Assembly: GCA_018304205.1 (NCBI GenBank)
Contig: JAGVWR010000045.1
Coordinates: 1-5,451, forward strand
DNA length: 5,451 nucleotides
Source of the DNA: Candidatus Pacearchaeota archaeon
GTDB taxonomy: Archaea > Nanobdellota > Nanobdellia > Pacearchaeales > GW2011-AR1
Direction: 5' to 3'
Position numbers and translations under genes: made by a program. Positions 1 through 4,847 of this stretch are shown here, piece after piece (position 1 is the first letter of the stretch; each line of letters begins with the position of its first letter). A model generated the notes under the pieces. That model saw only the letters and a program-made list of their open reading frames with translations. It was not told where the DNA came from and ran no database searches.

Positions 1-54
1 AATGGAAAGCTTAGAACTCCCTATCAAGCTTTTCTAGACAAGAAGAGAAAATAA
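1..54 (+). CDS. 3' end of probable DDE/integrase-type transposase (partial)
   Basis: The window opens inside a reading frame that gives NGKLRTPYQAFLDKKRK and then TAA. The string resembles the extreme C-terminus of rve/DDE integrase-type transposases (IS3/IS481-like), which typically end with a 'G-K-T-P-Y-x-A-F/Y-L' motif followed by a few basic residues. A candidate insertion-sequence end lies 41 bases downstream, which fits the same reading. Only 17 codons are visible, so the family assignment is an inference from a short motif. It could be an unrelated C-terminus. The upstream part, including the catalytic triad, is outside the window. Confidence 0.45.
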   Translation, partial: NGKLRTPYQAFLDKKRK

Positions 55-95
55 ACAAAAGACATAAAAACAATGAGCAACTTAAATCATAGAGA

Positions 96-118
96 GGACA
101 CTAATAGCGGACACTACA
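96..118 (+). repeat. Candidate insertion-sequence right end with a GGACACTA direct repeat
   Basis: This stretch contains GGACACTA twice (96-103 and 109-116) and ends in ACTACA. Read outward on the minus strand it begins TGTAGTGTCCGC, and a TGT terminus is common for IS3/IS481-type inverted ends. It lies shortly after the transposase-like stop and just before the stop of the next gene, where a right terminus would be expected. The left end is outside the window, so the inverted pair and any target duplication cannot be checked. Confidence 0.4.
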
Positions 119-122
119 GAGA

Positions 123-428
123 TTATATTTTTACAAAATCTCCTTCAATAGCATTAATATCTTTAAATACAACGGACATTTCTTGCGTAGGGATTTTTAC
201 AGAATTTGTTCTTAGTCCAATATTAAAGGCACTTTCTTTGTTATTATAAACTCCTTTATCCACCAAAATAGGAATAGAGTCTTTATGACCAAATGGAGGA
301 ACGGCTCCAATTTGACAGCCTGTCTTTTCCATAACTTCTTCTTGAATAAGATTACTCTCGGAAAGAGATTTCAAAATTGACAGGTGAGTCCCTTCGCTGT
401 AATCATTTCTAAAGCTATATTTTTGCAT
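123..428 (-). CDS. Chimeric ORF: aldolase-like N-terminus joined to YbaK/ProX-type tRNA-deacylase C-terminal half
   Basis: Residues 35-80 (TGCQIGAVPPFGHKDSIP, then a V-D-K-G-V-Y strand, E65, FNIGLRTNSVKI) match the C-terminal half of the YbaK/ProX/EbsC domain, which hydrolyses mischarged aminoacyl-tRNA. That family usually has about 150 residues. The first half, including the lysine equivalent to E. coli YbaK K46, is missing. In its place residues 1-30 (YSFRNDYSEG, then H15, SILKSL, NLIQ) resemble the start of threonine aldolase/beta-eliminating lyases, which commonly begin 'YSFxNDYSEGxHPxILxxL'. The join is near residues 29-31, about positions 336-342. The reading frame is intact, but deacylase activity is unlikely. 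No TATA box is seen upstream; an IS-like hairpin block ends 4 bases before the ATG. It is probably a deletion product and effectively a pseudogene, although a translated small protein is possible. Confidence 0.6.
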   Translation of the reverse strand: MQKYSFRNDYSEGTHLSILKSLSESNLIQEEVMEKTGCQIGAVPPFGHKDSIPILVDKGVYNNKESAFNIGLRTNSVKIPTQEMSVVFKDINAIEGDFVKI

Positions 429-432
429 ATTA

Positions 433-506
433 GTGAAGCTCCCAATCGCAGCAGAGCTGCGGGGCTTCTAAAAGTCACTCAACTTTAACTGGTCGGTAGA
501 CCGACC
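433..506 (-). mobile_element. IS200/IS605-like right end (omegaRNA-scaffold-like hairpins) without a transposase gene
   Basis: Read on the minus strand, the block has a perfect 7-bp hairpin (GGTCGGT/ACCGACC, 2-nt loop). A spacer containing GTTGAGTGAC follows, then GAAGCCC, a perfect 6-bp hairpin (CGCAGC-TCT-GCTGCG), ATT, GGGAGCTTCAC. The order 'hairpin, TTGAG-like spacer, GAAGCCC, hairpin, GGGAG, TTCAC' is the one I associate with right ends of IS605/IS1341-type elements, whose 3' RNA is the TnpB guide scaffold. No tnpB is present; the next gene up is fic. It could be a solo end, a PATE-type miniature element, or a terminator of fic. The family resemblance is from memory of the pattern; the hairpins themselves are certain. 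Confidence 0.45.
491..506 (-). terminator. Perfect 16-base hairpin downstream of fic; possible terminator
   Basis: GGTCGGT and ACCGACC pair perfectly around two bases, about 40 bases after the fic stop. It may be the first stem of the IS605-like block or may help end fic transcription. No T-run follows it, so a classical terminator role is weak. Confidence 0.3.
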
Positions 507-538
507 TTGATTACGAATATATTTTCAATACTTATAAA

Positions 539-551
539 ATGTAGTCACCCA
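539..551 (+). repeat. Left copy of 13-bp inverted repeat flanking fic
   Basis: ATGTAGTCACCCA here is the exact reverse complement of 1494-1506. This copy spans the fic stop codon (TGA at 545-547 on the minus strand) and is preceded on the plus strand by a TATA-like TTATAAA. The pair brackets the whole gene. Confidence 0.75.
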
Positions 552-1483
552 ATAATCTTTTTAAGAGCCCTATACTCTTTTATGAATAGCTCGAGAGTTG
601 GTCTTAGATCGTGCTTCTTTTGGTACGCTTGAAGCGAAGCGTAGTATTCTGCTCTGTTCTTAAGGTCAATATTAATTGGAGGCAGCCCATTCTTGAGAAG
701 GATGTTATTTAATAAAACTCTTCCTACTCTCCCATTTCCATCAGCGAATGGGTGAATGTTCTCGAACTGGTTATGAACAACAGCAGCTAAAACCAGTCCA
801 GGATATTTCTTTTTGTTTTTACCATACCATTCTATAAGCTCATTCAAAAGAAATAACACTCTTGATTGTGGGGCTCCCTCATGAACTACCTCTCCCAACC
901 TATTCTTTATCACAACCTCTTCCCCAGCTTTTCTGAACTGGCCTGCAAATTTCTTAGAATTCTTAAAAACTATTTGGTGTATTTTCTTTATCAATTCAAT
1001 TGATAATTCTTCCTTTGTTTCTCTTATATATTTTACAGCTTCACTCACCCCGTATGTTTCCGCAATATCATATTTAGACTTCTCTTCTGGCCATTTATCT
1101 TCTTCAAGAACTTGCTTTACTTCCTTGCTGTTAAGCTCGCTTCCTTCAATCGCATTAGTATTAAATGTAAATAATTCAGAAAATTGCAACCATTGCTGTT
1201 CTGACAAATGGCTTATTAATACTGGAATTTCCTTTTCAATTTTCTTAACAAATTCAAGGTCTTTTTCAGAAAGCTCAAATTGCAATGGATCTTTAATTAA
1301 ATTATATTTTTCAATTTCTTCAAAAATAAGAACTTTTGCTTTTTCAACCCTGTCATCTAAGGTCGTTTTCTCAAGATTTACTCCCAAAAACTTCCTTATT
1401 TTGTGCACTTTAGACCCTTCTCTGAATGAATGCCCAAGATAGTATTTTATTCTTTTTCCAACTTTTCTTTTCTCTATATGCAT
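545..1483 (-). CDS. Class II Fic-domain protein AMP-transferase
   Basis: Fic proteins usually transfer AMP from ATP onto a hydroxyl side chain of a target protein. The core motif HPFADGNGRVGR is complete at residues 244-255, with catalytic H244. An N-terminal inhibitory helix motif TFNTNAIEG (residues 106-114; T-x(4)-N-A-I-E-G, E113) marks class II, where the glutamate blocks productive ATP binding. A GQFR loop is at 181-184. Residues 1-45 (YYLGHSFREG, KIRKFLG) form the short basic N-terminal region common in archaeal Fic proteins; the C-terminus is helical. The 312-residue length is typical and no key residue is missing. The start is the ATG 26 bases from a TATA box centre, giving a leaderless mRNA. 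No antitoxin is adjacent, as expected when inhibition is in cis. The gene sits between 13-bp inverted repeats in a region with other mobile-DNA traces, which suggests acquisition. The target is unknown. Confidence 0.92.
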   Translation of the reverse strand: MHIEKRKVGKRIKYYLGHSFREGSKVHKIRKFLGVNLEKTTLDDRVEKAKVLIFEEIEKYNLIKDPLQFELSEKDLEFVKKIEKEIPVLISHLSEQQWLQFSELFTFNTNAIEGSELNSKEVKQVLEEDKWPEEKSKYDIAETYGVSEAVKYIRETKEELSIELIKKIHQIVFKNSKKFAGQFRKAGEEVVIKNRLGEVVHEGAPQSRVLFLLNELIEWYGKNKKKYPGLVLAAVVHNQFENIHPFADGNGRVGRVLLNNILLKNGLPPINIDLKNRAEYYASLQAYQKKHDLRPTLELFIKEYRALKKIIG

Positions 1484-1493
1484 AACACTATAA

Positions 1494-1506
1494 TGGGTGA
1501 CTACAT
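1494..1506 (-). repeat. Right copy of 13-bp inverted repeat, between TATA box and fic start
   Basis: TGGGTGACTACAT (plus strand) is the exact reverse complement of 539-551. It overlaps the edge of the fic TATA box and lies immediately upstream of the leaderless start. In archaea that is where a repressor would block polymerase, so it could be an operator as well as, or instead of, a terminal repeat of a mobile cassette. Confidence 0.75.
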
Positions 1507-1513
1507 ATATAAA
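1506..1513 (-). promoter_or_regulatory. TATA box of fic
   Basis: TTTATATA on the minus strand, with a purine-rich ACAAAGA stretch before it as a BRE-like element. Its centre is about 26 bases from the ATG at 1483, the usual archaeal distance to the start of transcription, so the fic mRNA is predicted to be leaderless. Confidence 0.7.
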
Positions 1514-1571
1514 TCTTTGTGTACTTAATGTCTACACAGCCAACACCCATAAAATTGGACAAAAAGTTTTA

Positions 1572-1656
1572 CGCCCGGACCAAGATTTGAACTTGGGAAT
1601 CACTTGCGTGAAACAAGGTTAGCAACCTTGCGCCGTAACCGCTGGGCCATCCGGGC
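1572..1656 (-). tRNA. tRNA-Ser(GCU)
   Basis: On the minus strand the acceptor strands GCCCGGA and TCCGGGC pair fully and the discriminator is G. The D-stem is GCC/GGC. The anticodon stem CAAGG/CCTTG closes the loop TTGCTAA with anticodon GCT, read by AGC/AGT serine codons. A long variable arm (TCAC-GCAA-GTGA), the class II hallmark of tRNA-Ser, and the T-arm CCAAG-TTCAAAT-CTTGG follow. No CCA is encoded and there is no intron. After the 3' end on the minus strand comes a T5 run (complement of 1561-1565), a likely archaeal terminator. Confidence 0.97.
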
Positions 1657-1680
1657 ATGAAAAGGACTAGAAAAGAGAAC

Positions 1681-1696
1681 TTTTAAAGATTTGTAC
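1681..1696 (-). promoter_or_regulatory. Promoter of tRNA-Ser(GCU)
   Basis: The minus strand reads GTACAAATCTTTAAAA, with CTTTAAAA as the TATA-like box about 29 bases before the tRNA 5' end. The 12-mer GTACAAATCTTT is repeated exactly in the promoter of the next minus-strand gene (2114-2125). Confidence 0.6.
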
Positions 1697-1727
1697 TTGA
1701 AAGCTTGAGAGCCAGATAGATTTCTAA

Positions 1728-2087
1728 TTAATCAATGCAATCAGAGAGCTCTTCTAGTTTTCTTCTCGCCTTACTTAACTTACTTTTATTAGACTGGATT
1801 TCATAGAAAGCAGATAGTAACATAGTAAATAATCTGCCTTCAACTTCTTCTTCAGGTATTGGATAATAATTCTTAGAATCACTCCTAAGAACCTGCAATT
1901 CTTCGAATTCAAATGGGTGTGCTGAAAGTTGTTTTACTTGCCAATAAGGAGCATCTGGACTTAGGCCAACTTGCCCGCTGGTTTGTCCTTCAAAAGAATA
2001 GATTGATCTTTCGTCTCTTTTTTTCTTATATATTCCTTTTGTTATTTCTTTTCCGTATCGATCTTTAAACATTGATTCATTAGTCAT
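1728..2087 (-). CDS. Hypothetical protein, 119 residues
   Basis: I do not recognise this protein. It is soluble-looking, with no signal peptide or membrane helix. The first 25 residues are strongly charged (DRYGKEITKG, KKKRDER). The middle (residues 30-75) carries aromatic and Pro/Gly residues (SGQVGLSPDAPYWQVKQL, HPFEFEEL) suggestive of a small beta-rich fold. The last 35 residues (LFTMLLSAFYEIQSNKSKL, ARRKLEEL) look like an amphipathic helix that could form a coiled coil. The start is the ATG 25 bases from a TATA-like box, implying a leaderless mRNA. It is divergent from the membrane-protein gene at 2162, with both promoters in a 74-base gap. Its promoter shares a 12-mer with that of the adjacent tRNA-Ser gene. 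The intact frame and well-placed promoter support a real gene. Confidence 0.75.
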   Translation of the reverse strand: MTNESMFKDRYGKEITKGIYKKKRDERSIYSFEGQTSGQVGLSPDAPYWQVKQLSAHPFEFEELQVLRSDSKNYYPIPEEEVEGRLFTMLLSAFYEIQSNKSKLSKARRKLEELSDCID

Positions 2088-2107
2088 TTGAAATTGAGAT
2101 ATTAACC

Positions 2108-2125
2108 ATTTAAAAAGATTTGTAC
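2108..2125 (-). promoter_or_regulatory. Promoter of the 119-residue gene
   Basis: The minus strand has CTTTTTAAAT (2108-2117) as a TATA-like box, about 25 bases before the ATG at 2087. It is preceded by GTACAAATC, part of the 12-mer shared with the tRNA-Ser(GCU) promoter. Confidence 0.6.
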
Positions 2126-2130
2126 ACTAA

Positions 2131-2140
2131 ATTTTATAAA
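2131..2140 (+). promoter_or_regulatory. TATA box of the membrane-protein gene
   Basis: ATTTTATAAA is centred about 26 bases before the ATG at 2162. This spacing favours that ATG over the TTG two codons upstream at 2156. Confidence 0.65.
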
Positions 2141-2161
2141 CCTTGAATAACTTATTTGTGT

Positions 2162-2557
2162 ATGATTATTTTGTTTTTTATTCTTGCATTGTTTGTAACC
2201 TTTGTTGTAACAAGAACTTTTGCACATAAATTTCACGACATGAAAAATTATGGAACTAAAAAAGAGAGATCAAATACAATTACAGGAATATTAAGAGAAA
2301 AAACAAATTACGATTGGCATCACTTTCATCTTGGAATTATTATTTTGTTAATTGTTATCCCAATCATATTACTAAAGGGTTTGGGAAATATTGGCGCGAT
2401 CTTCCTGGCCATTGGAATAAGTTTATTTATAGATCAATTAGTTCCTATAATTTATAGAAAAATTAATTATTTCCACAAAAAGAGTTTAGTAATTTCGTTT
2501 TTATTCCATTTAATTATTCTATTGCTTGCGGTAATATTTTATTATTTTATCAATTAG
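2162..2557 (+). CDS. Small integral membrane protein with His-rich motif, 131 residues
   Basis: There are four hydrophobic segments: residues 1-17, about 57-72, about 76-98 and 108-130. Between the first two lies a polar stretch with H22, H25, a TG pair at 41-42 and a cluster DWHHFHLG (51-58). A later segment contains GISLFIDQL with D91 inside or at the edge of a membrane helix. The combination 'HHxHxG, hydrophobic, G-I-S-L-x-x-D-Q' recalls small archaeal membrane proteins of unknown function with intramembrane His and Asp/Glu, possibly metal-binding; that resemblance is from memory and no function is assigned. The ATG at 2162 is preferred over the upstream TTG because it sits 26 bases from the TATA centre. 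It converges on the surface-protein gene with a 38-base AT-rich gap. Confidence 0.8.
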   Translation: MIILFFILALFVTFVVTRTFAHKFHDMKNYGTKKERSNTITGILREKTNYDWHHFHLGIIILLIVIPIILLKGLGNIGAIFLAIGISLFIDQLVPIIYRKINYFHKKSLVISFLFHLIILLLAVIFYYFIN

Positions 2558-2595
2558 CTTTCAATTGAATCCAAAAAATATTTAAAGTAAAAAAA

Positions 2596-3846
2596 TTACT
2601 TCTTAACTTGAAGACCGGATTTCTTATAGTAAATTAATACTGCTACTACAATAAGCACTACTAGGAAGACTATAACTGGTACTTTATTGTTCTTGAGTGC
2701 ATTTCCTATTGCTGCTCCGGTAATACCAAATCCTGATTGTTCTATTGTCTCTTCTGTATTTGTCTCGGTTTGATTATTTTCACTTTCATTACTTGCACTT
2801 ACTGAACTTGTAGCAGATGAATTTGTTGAATTTATTGCTGTTGTTCTTCCTGATGTACTTCCTCCGCCACCTCCGCCTCCACCTCCGCCGTTATTGTTAT
2901 TTACTGGATCAGGATTATTGATTGTTAAAGATCTTGTGATTGAAGATACATTTTGCCCATTTAAGTAAGAACAAACAACTTTCCAGGAATATAATCCTGA
3001 AGAAAATGAAATTGACATATTGTGTTTTCTATTGCTGATTTCACTTAAATTTATAGGATTTAACACGTTTTCTACATTTAGGTTACAGGAAGATAGATTT
3101 GATAACACTATACTTTGCGAAAAGTTGTAACTGAAGAAAATGTCTTGTGACAAAGTAGCATAATTGTTATCTGGTGTCAATAAAAATATTTCATTCTGCA
3201 CTTCTAGAGCTGGATTATTATTTGATGAGTTATTATTGCTGCTGTTATTTGACTGATTGTTTTCTGATGTCTGCCCAATGGACATTGATCTTGTTTCTGA
3301 ATTGACAAATGTAGCTGAACTTCTTAACTTACACCTTATTTTCCATTCATGTGATCCTATTGGAACTTTATAAGACAAGGAATTTGTTCCGCTCTGAATT
3401 CTTGCTACATTTTTAGTTACGTTCACGTTATTTAACATTAATTCACATTTCTCTATTGTAGAGGGTTTTGTTATTTCATATAAGAAACTCACTGTTGTGG
3501 TGTTAGCGGCTATAAATAAATTTGATGGGCTTAACAGACTTACTTCTGCTAAAGTGCTAACATCTTGTGTATCTTCAAAGGCAATACAGGAAGAGTTGCA
3601 ACTGTTTAGACTTGCGGGACAATATGCTCCGTTTGAAAGCTGTGTAACGCATAACTGACATATGCTCGTTGTACAAGTCTTATCATCTATTGCCGGGTTA
3701 CATTCTGAAAATCTTATTGTTTGCCCTTCTTCCAAACAGAACAAAGTTCCTGCTGAAACTAATGAAATAGATAAAACTAATACAAATAATGATAAAACAA
3801 AAGTTATCCCTATTATCCACGACTTTTTAGAGTGATAAGCATTCAT
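2596..3846 (-). CDS. Secreted, membrane-anchored Cys-rich/Ig-like surface protein, 416 residues
   Basis: Residues 10-32 form a signal peptide (hydrophobic core, then VSA before G33). Residues 37-87 carry eight cysteines in a compact, probably disulfide-bonded domain. Two similar beta-sandwich-like units follow. The first (about 102-190) runs from VSLLSPSN to WKIRCKL with Cys 134 and 172. The second (about 219-309) runs from IFLLTPDN to SWKVVCS with Cys 254 and 292. They look like duplicated Ig-like domains with one disulfide each. Asn/Ser-rich linkers (192-211, 311-368), a run of ten glycines (320-329) and many N-x-S/T sequons suggest a flexible, heavily glycosylated stalk. The C-terminus has FGITGAAIG (373-381), one membrane helix (389-406) and a basic cytoplasmic tail. 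It should face outward as a cell-surface adhesion or envelope protein; ligand unknown. The start is 27 bases from a TATA box centre. Confidence 0.85.
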   Translation of the reverse strand: MNAYHSKKSWIIGITFVLSLFVLVLSISLVSAGTLFCLEEGQTIRFSECNPAIDDKTCTTSICQLCVTQLSNGAYCPASLNSCNSSCIAFEDTQDVSTLAEVSLLSPSNLFIAANTTTVSFLYEITKPSTIEKCELMLNNVNVTKNVARIQSGTNSLSYKVPIGSHEWKIRCKLRSSATFVNSETRSMSIGQTSENNQSNNSSNNNSSNNNPALEVQNEIFLLTPDNNYATLSQDIFFSYNFSQSIVLSNLSSCNLNVENVLNPINLSEISNRKHNMSISFSSGLYSWKVVCSYLNGQNVSSITRSLTINNPDPVNNNNGGGGGGGGGGSTSGRTTAINSTNSSATSSVSASNESENNQTETNTEETIEQSGFGITGAAIGNALKNNKVPVIVFLVVLIVVAVLIYYKKSGLQVKK

Positions 3847-3869
3847 AATGTATTACTGCCAAGTTATAA

Positions 3870-3877
3870 TATATAAA
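3870..3877 (-). promoter_or_regulatory. TATA box of the surface-protein gene
   Basis: TTTATATA on the minus strand, with a TCTCC stretch before it, centred about 27 bases from the ATG at 3846; the mRNA is predicted to be leaderless. Confidence 0.7.
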
Positions 3878-3986
3878 GGAGATTATCATCCAATATATGC
3901 TTTATACAATAAAAGAGTGTTTCTACTTTCTTAAATGACATTTTTTGTTGTCTGAAAAAAAACAGATAAATCAAAATATTCATAAG
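3878..3986. other. AT-rich intergenic stretch with no recognised gene
   Basis: Between the surface-protein promoter and the promoter of the interrupted tRNA I see only short T- and A-runs (around 3939-3964), weakly complementary, and no ORF above about 13 codons. No tRNA-like or repeated element is evident. Confidence 0.6.
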
Positions 3987-3996
3987 TTTAATATAT
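3987..3996 (+). promoter_or_regulatory. TATA box of the interrupted tRNA gene
   Basis: TTTAATATAT, preceded by CATAAG, is centred about 29 bases before the tRNA 5' end at 4021. Retention of a well-placed promoter argues that the 5' half is still transcribed. Confidence 0.6.
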
Positions 3997-4020
3997 CCTG
4001 TTTTTCTAATTTATTAGTGC

Positions 4021-4047
4021 GCCTCGATCGCATAATGGTAGTGCGTT
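4021..4047 (+). tRNA. 5' half of an interrupted tRNA (acceptor strand and D-arm), identity unresolved
   Basis: GCCTCGA (4021-4027) pairs with TCGGGGC at 4879-4885 over all seven positions, with one U-G pair. Then come T8 and C9, the D-stem GCAT/GTGC (last pair U-G) around AATGGTA with the invariant A14, G18, G19 and A21, and G26. After TT (4046-4047) the sequence turns AT-rich and no anticodon stem-loop follows. The D-arm resembles that of tRNA-Gly(UCC) ('TCGTATAATGG' in bacteria), but the amino acid cannot be assigned without the anticodon. An insertion carrying an endonuclease gene begins here. Confidence 0.7.
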
Positions 4048-4058
4048 AAATACGAAAA

Positions 4059-4066
4059 TATATAAA
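4059..4066 (+). promoter_or_regulatory. TATA box of the endonuclease gene
   Basis: TATATAAA is centred about 25 bases before the ATG at 4087. It supports that ATG, which is out of frame with the LAGLIDADG part, as the real start and implies independent leaderless expression from inside the insertion. Confidence 0.55.
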
Positions 4067-4086
4067 TAAACCTTACTTTTTACCAT

Positions 4087-4826
4087 ATGAATTTTTATAA
4101 ATTGAGCAAACTTGGCTTAAAAAAAGATGGGAGAAGCAGCATTTTCCTATTTTAAAACATATAGAGAATAATCATTCTCTCCTATTAAAAGAAAAAGCAA
4201 GACTTATTGGATTTTTAATGGGCGATGGTAGCCTTAATTCTACTGATAACTCATTAAAGGGTAGCCATCATGATATAAGATTTTATCCGGACGATCTAAC
4301 AATGGCTAATTTATTTATTGAGGCGTTTGAAAAGTTATATCTTAAGAAACCATCAATTAAGAATCTTGGAAGGTATTTCAGATTACATATTAGTTCTAAG
4401 CCTGCTTGGCAGGATTTAAATAAATTTGGGGAATATGATTCATTGAATTGGACAATTCCCAGGTCATTTTTATCAAAGGAAGAAAAAATAGAATGGTTGA
4501 GATCTTTGTTTGATTGTGAGGCTTATGTTGATGTTAAGAAGAAAAGAATTGTCTTTCAAACAGTTAGTAAAAAAGGTATAAATTCTATCCAAAAACTTTT
4601 AGATGAACTAGGAATTAAATCCAAATATTATATTTATAAAAGAAAAAATTTAAATTTCAATTTAAATTACTTACTCTTTGTTTCTAGATTTGAAAACATT
4701 TCTAGATTTAGTGAAATGATCGGATTTAATCATTTAAGAAAGAAGAAAAAGTTGGATTATATTTGCCGGTGTGCCAGAAAGGTAAATGGGGCGGTCTCGA
4801 AAACCGTTGCCCGAAAGGGCGCCTAG
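4087..4826 (+). CDS. LAGLIDADG homing endonuclease, needs a -1 shift; 3' end overlaps tRNA-Ser
   Basis: A homing endonuclease cuts an empty copy of its target and so spreads its intron. Read from the ATG at 4087, the frame starts MNFYKLSKLGLKK. A -1 shift on A7 (4119-4125) continues RWEKQHFPILKHIENN and gives about 246 residues. Two LAGLIDADG helices are present, ARLIGFLMGDG (residues 38-48, acidic D47) and EKIEWLRSLFDCEAYV (133-148, acidic D143/E145), making a pseudo-dimeric single-chain enzyme. The C-terminal family motif FSEMIGFNHLRKKKKLD (208-224) marks the natural end of the fold. The last 20 residues (from 4764) are encoded by the tRNA-Ser gene and stop at TAG in its T-arm, so they are probably adventitious. 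Without the shift, the longest frame with ATG starts at 4218, inside the first motif, and would lack part of it. Alternatives are a recent frameshift mutation or an assembly error in the homopolymer. Confidence 0.8.
4119..4125 (+). other. A7 run in slippery phase A-AAA-AAA, joining the two endonuclease frames
   Basis: In the frame of the ATG at 4087 the codons read TTA-AAA-AAA-GAT, which puts the seven A's in the X-XXY-YYZ arrangement used for -1 frameshifting. Without a shift that frame ends at TAA 4153-4155. After a -1 slip it reads straight into the LAGLIDADG frame. Confidence 0.5.
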
Positions 4827-4847
4827 GTTCAAATCCTAGCACCGGCG
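4765..4847 (+). tRNA. tRNA-Ser(CGA), complete, nested between the two halves of another tRNA
   Basis: Acceptor strands GCCGGTG/CACCGGC pair fully and the discriminator is G. The D-stem is CCA/TGG. The anticodon stem GCGGT/ACCGT closes the loop CTCGAAA with anticodon CGA (UCG serine codon). The long variable arm (GCCC-GAAA-GGGC) and the T-arm CTAGG-TTCAAAT-CCTAG complete a class II tRNA-Ser. No CCA is encoded. C10-G25 in place of the usual G10-C25 is the only slightly odd feature. The gene overlaps the last 20 codons of the endonuclease frame, and its last base directly abuts the outer tRNA's 3' half. A TATA-like ATTTAAG (4732-4738) inside the endonuclease frame could drive it; otherwise it depends on read-through from the outer promoter. 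Confidence 0.95.

Noticed and set aside
3..38. Plus-strand ATG frame at the window start (MESLELPIKLF)
   Set aside because: Only 11 codons and overlapped by the transposase-like C-terminal frame, which has a recognisable motif.
1125..1442. 105-residue plus-strand reading frame
   Set aside because: It is antisense within fic, has no promoter and no recognisable domain; fic is certain from its motifs.
3939..3966. T-run and A-run pair as a terminator or hairpin
   Set aside because: Pairing is only between homopolymer-like runs with mismatches; this is expected by chance in such AT-rich DNA.
4110..4125. CTTGGCTTAAAA as a displaced anticodon stem-loop for the interrupted tRNA (would read UAA)
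   Set aside because: The stem pairs with TCAAG only with a wobble, the site lies inside the endonuclease frame, a UAA tRNA-Leu should have a long variable arm, and no splice motif is visible.
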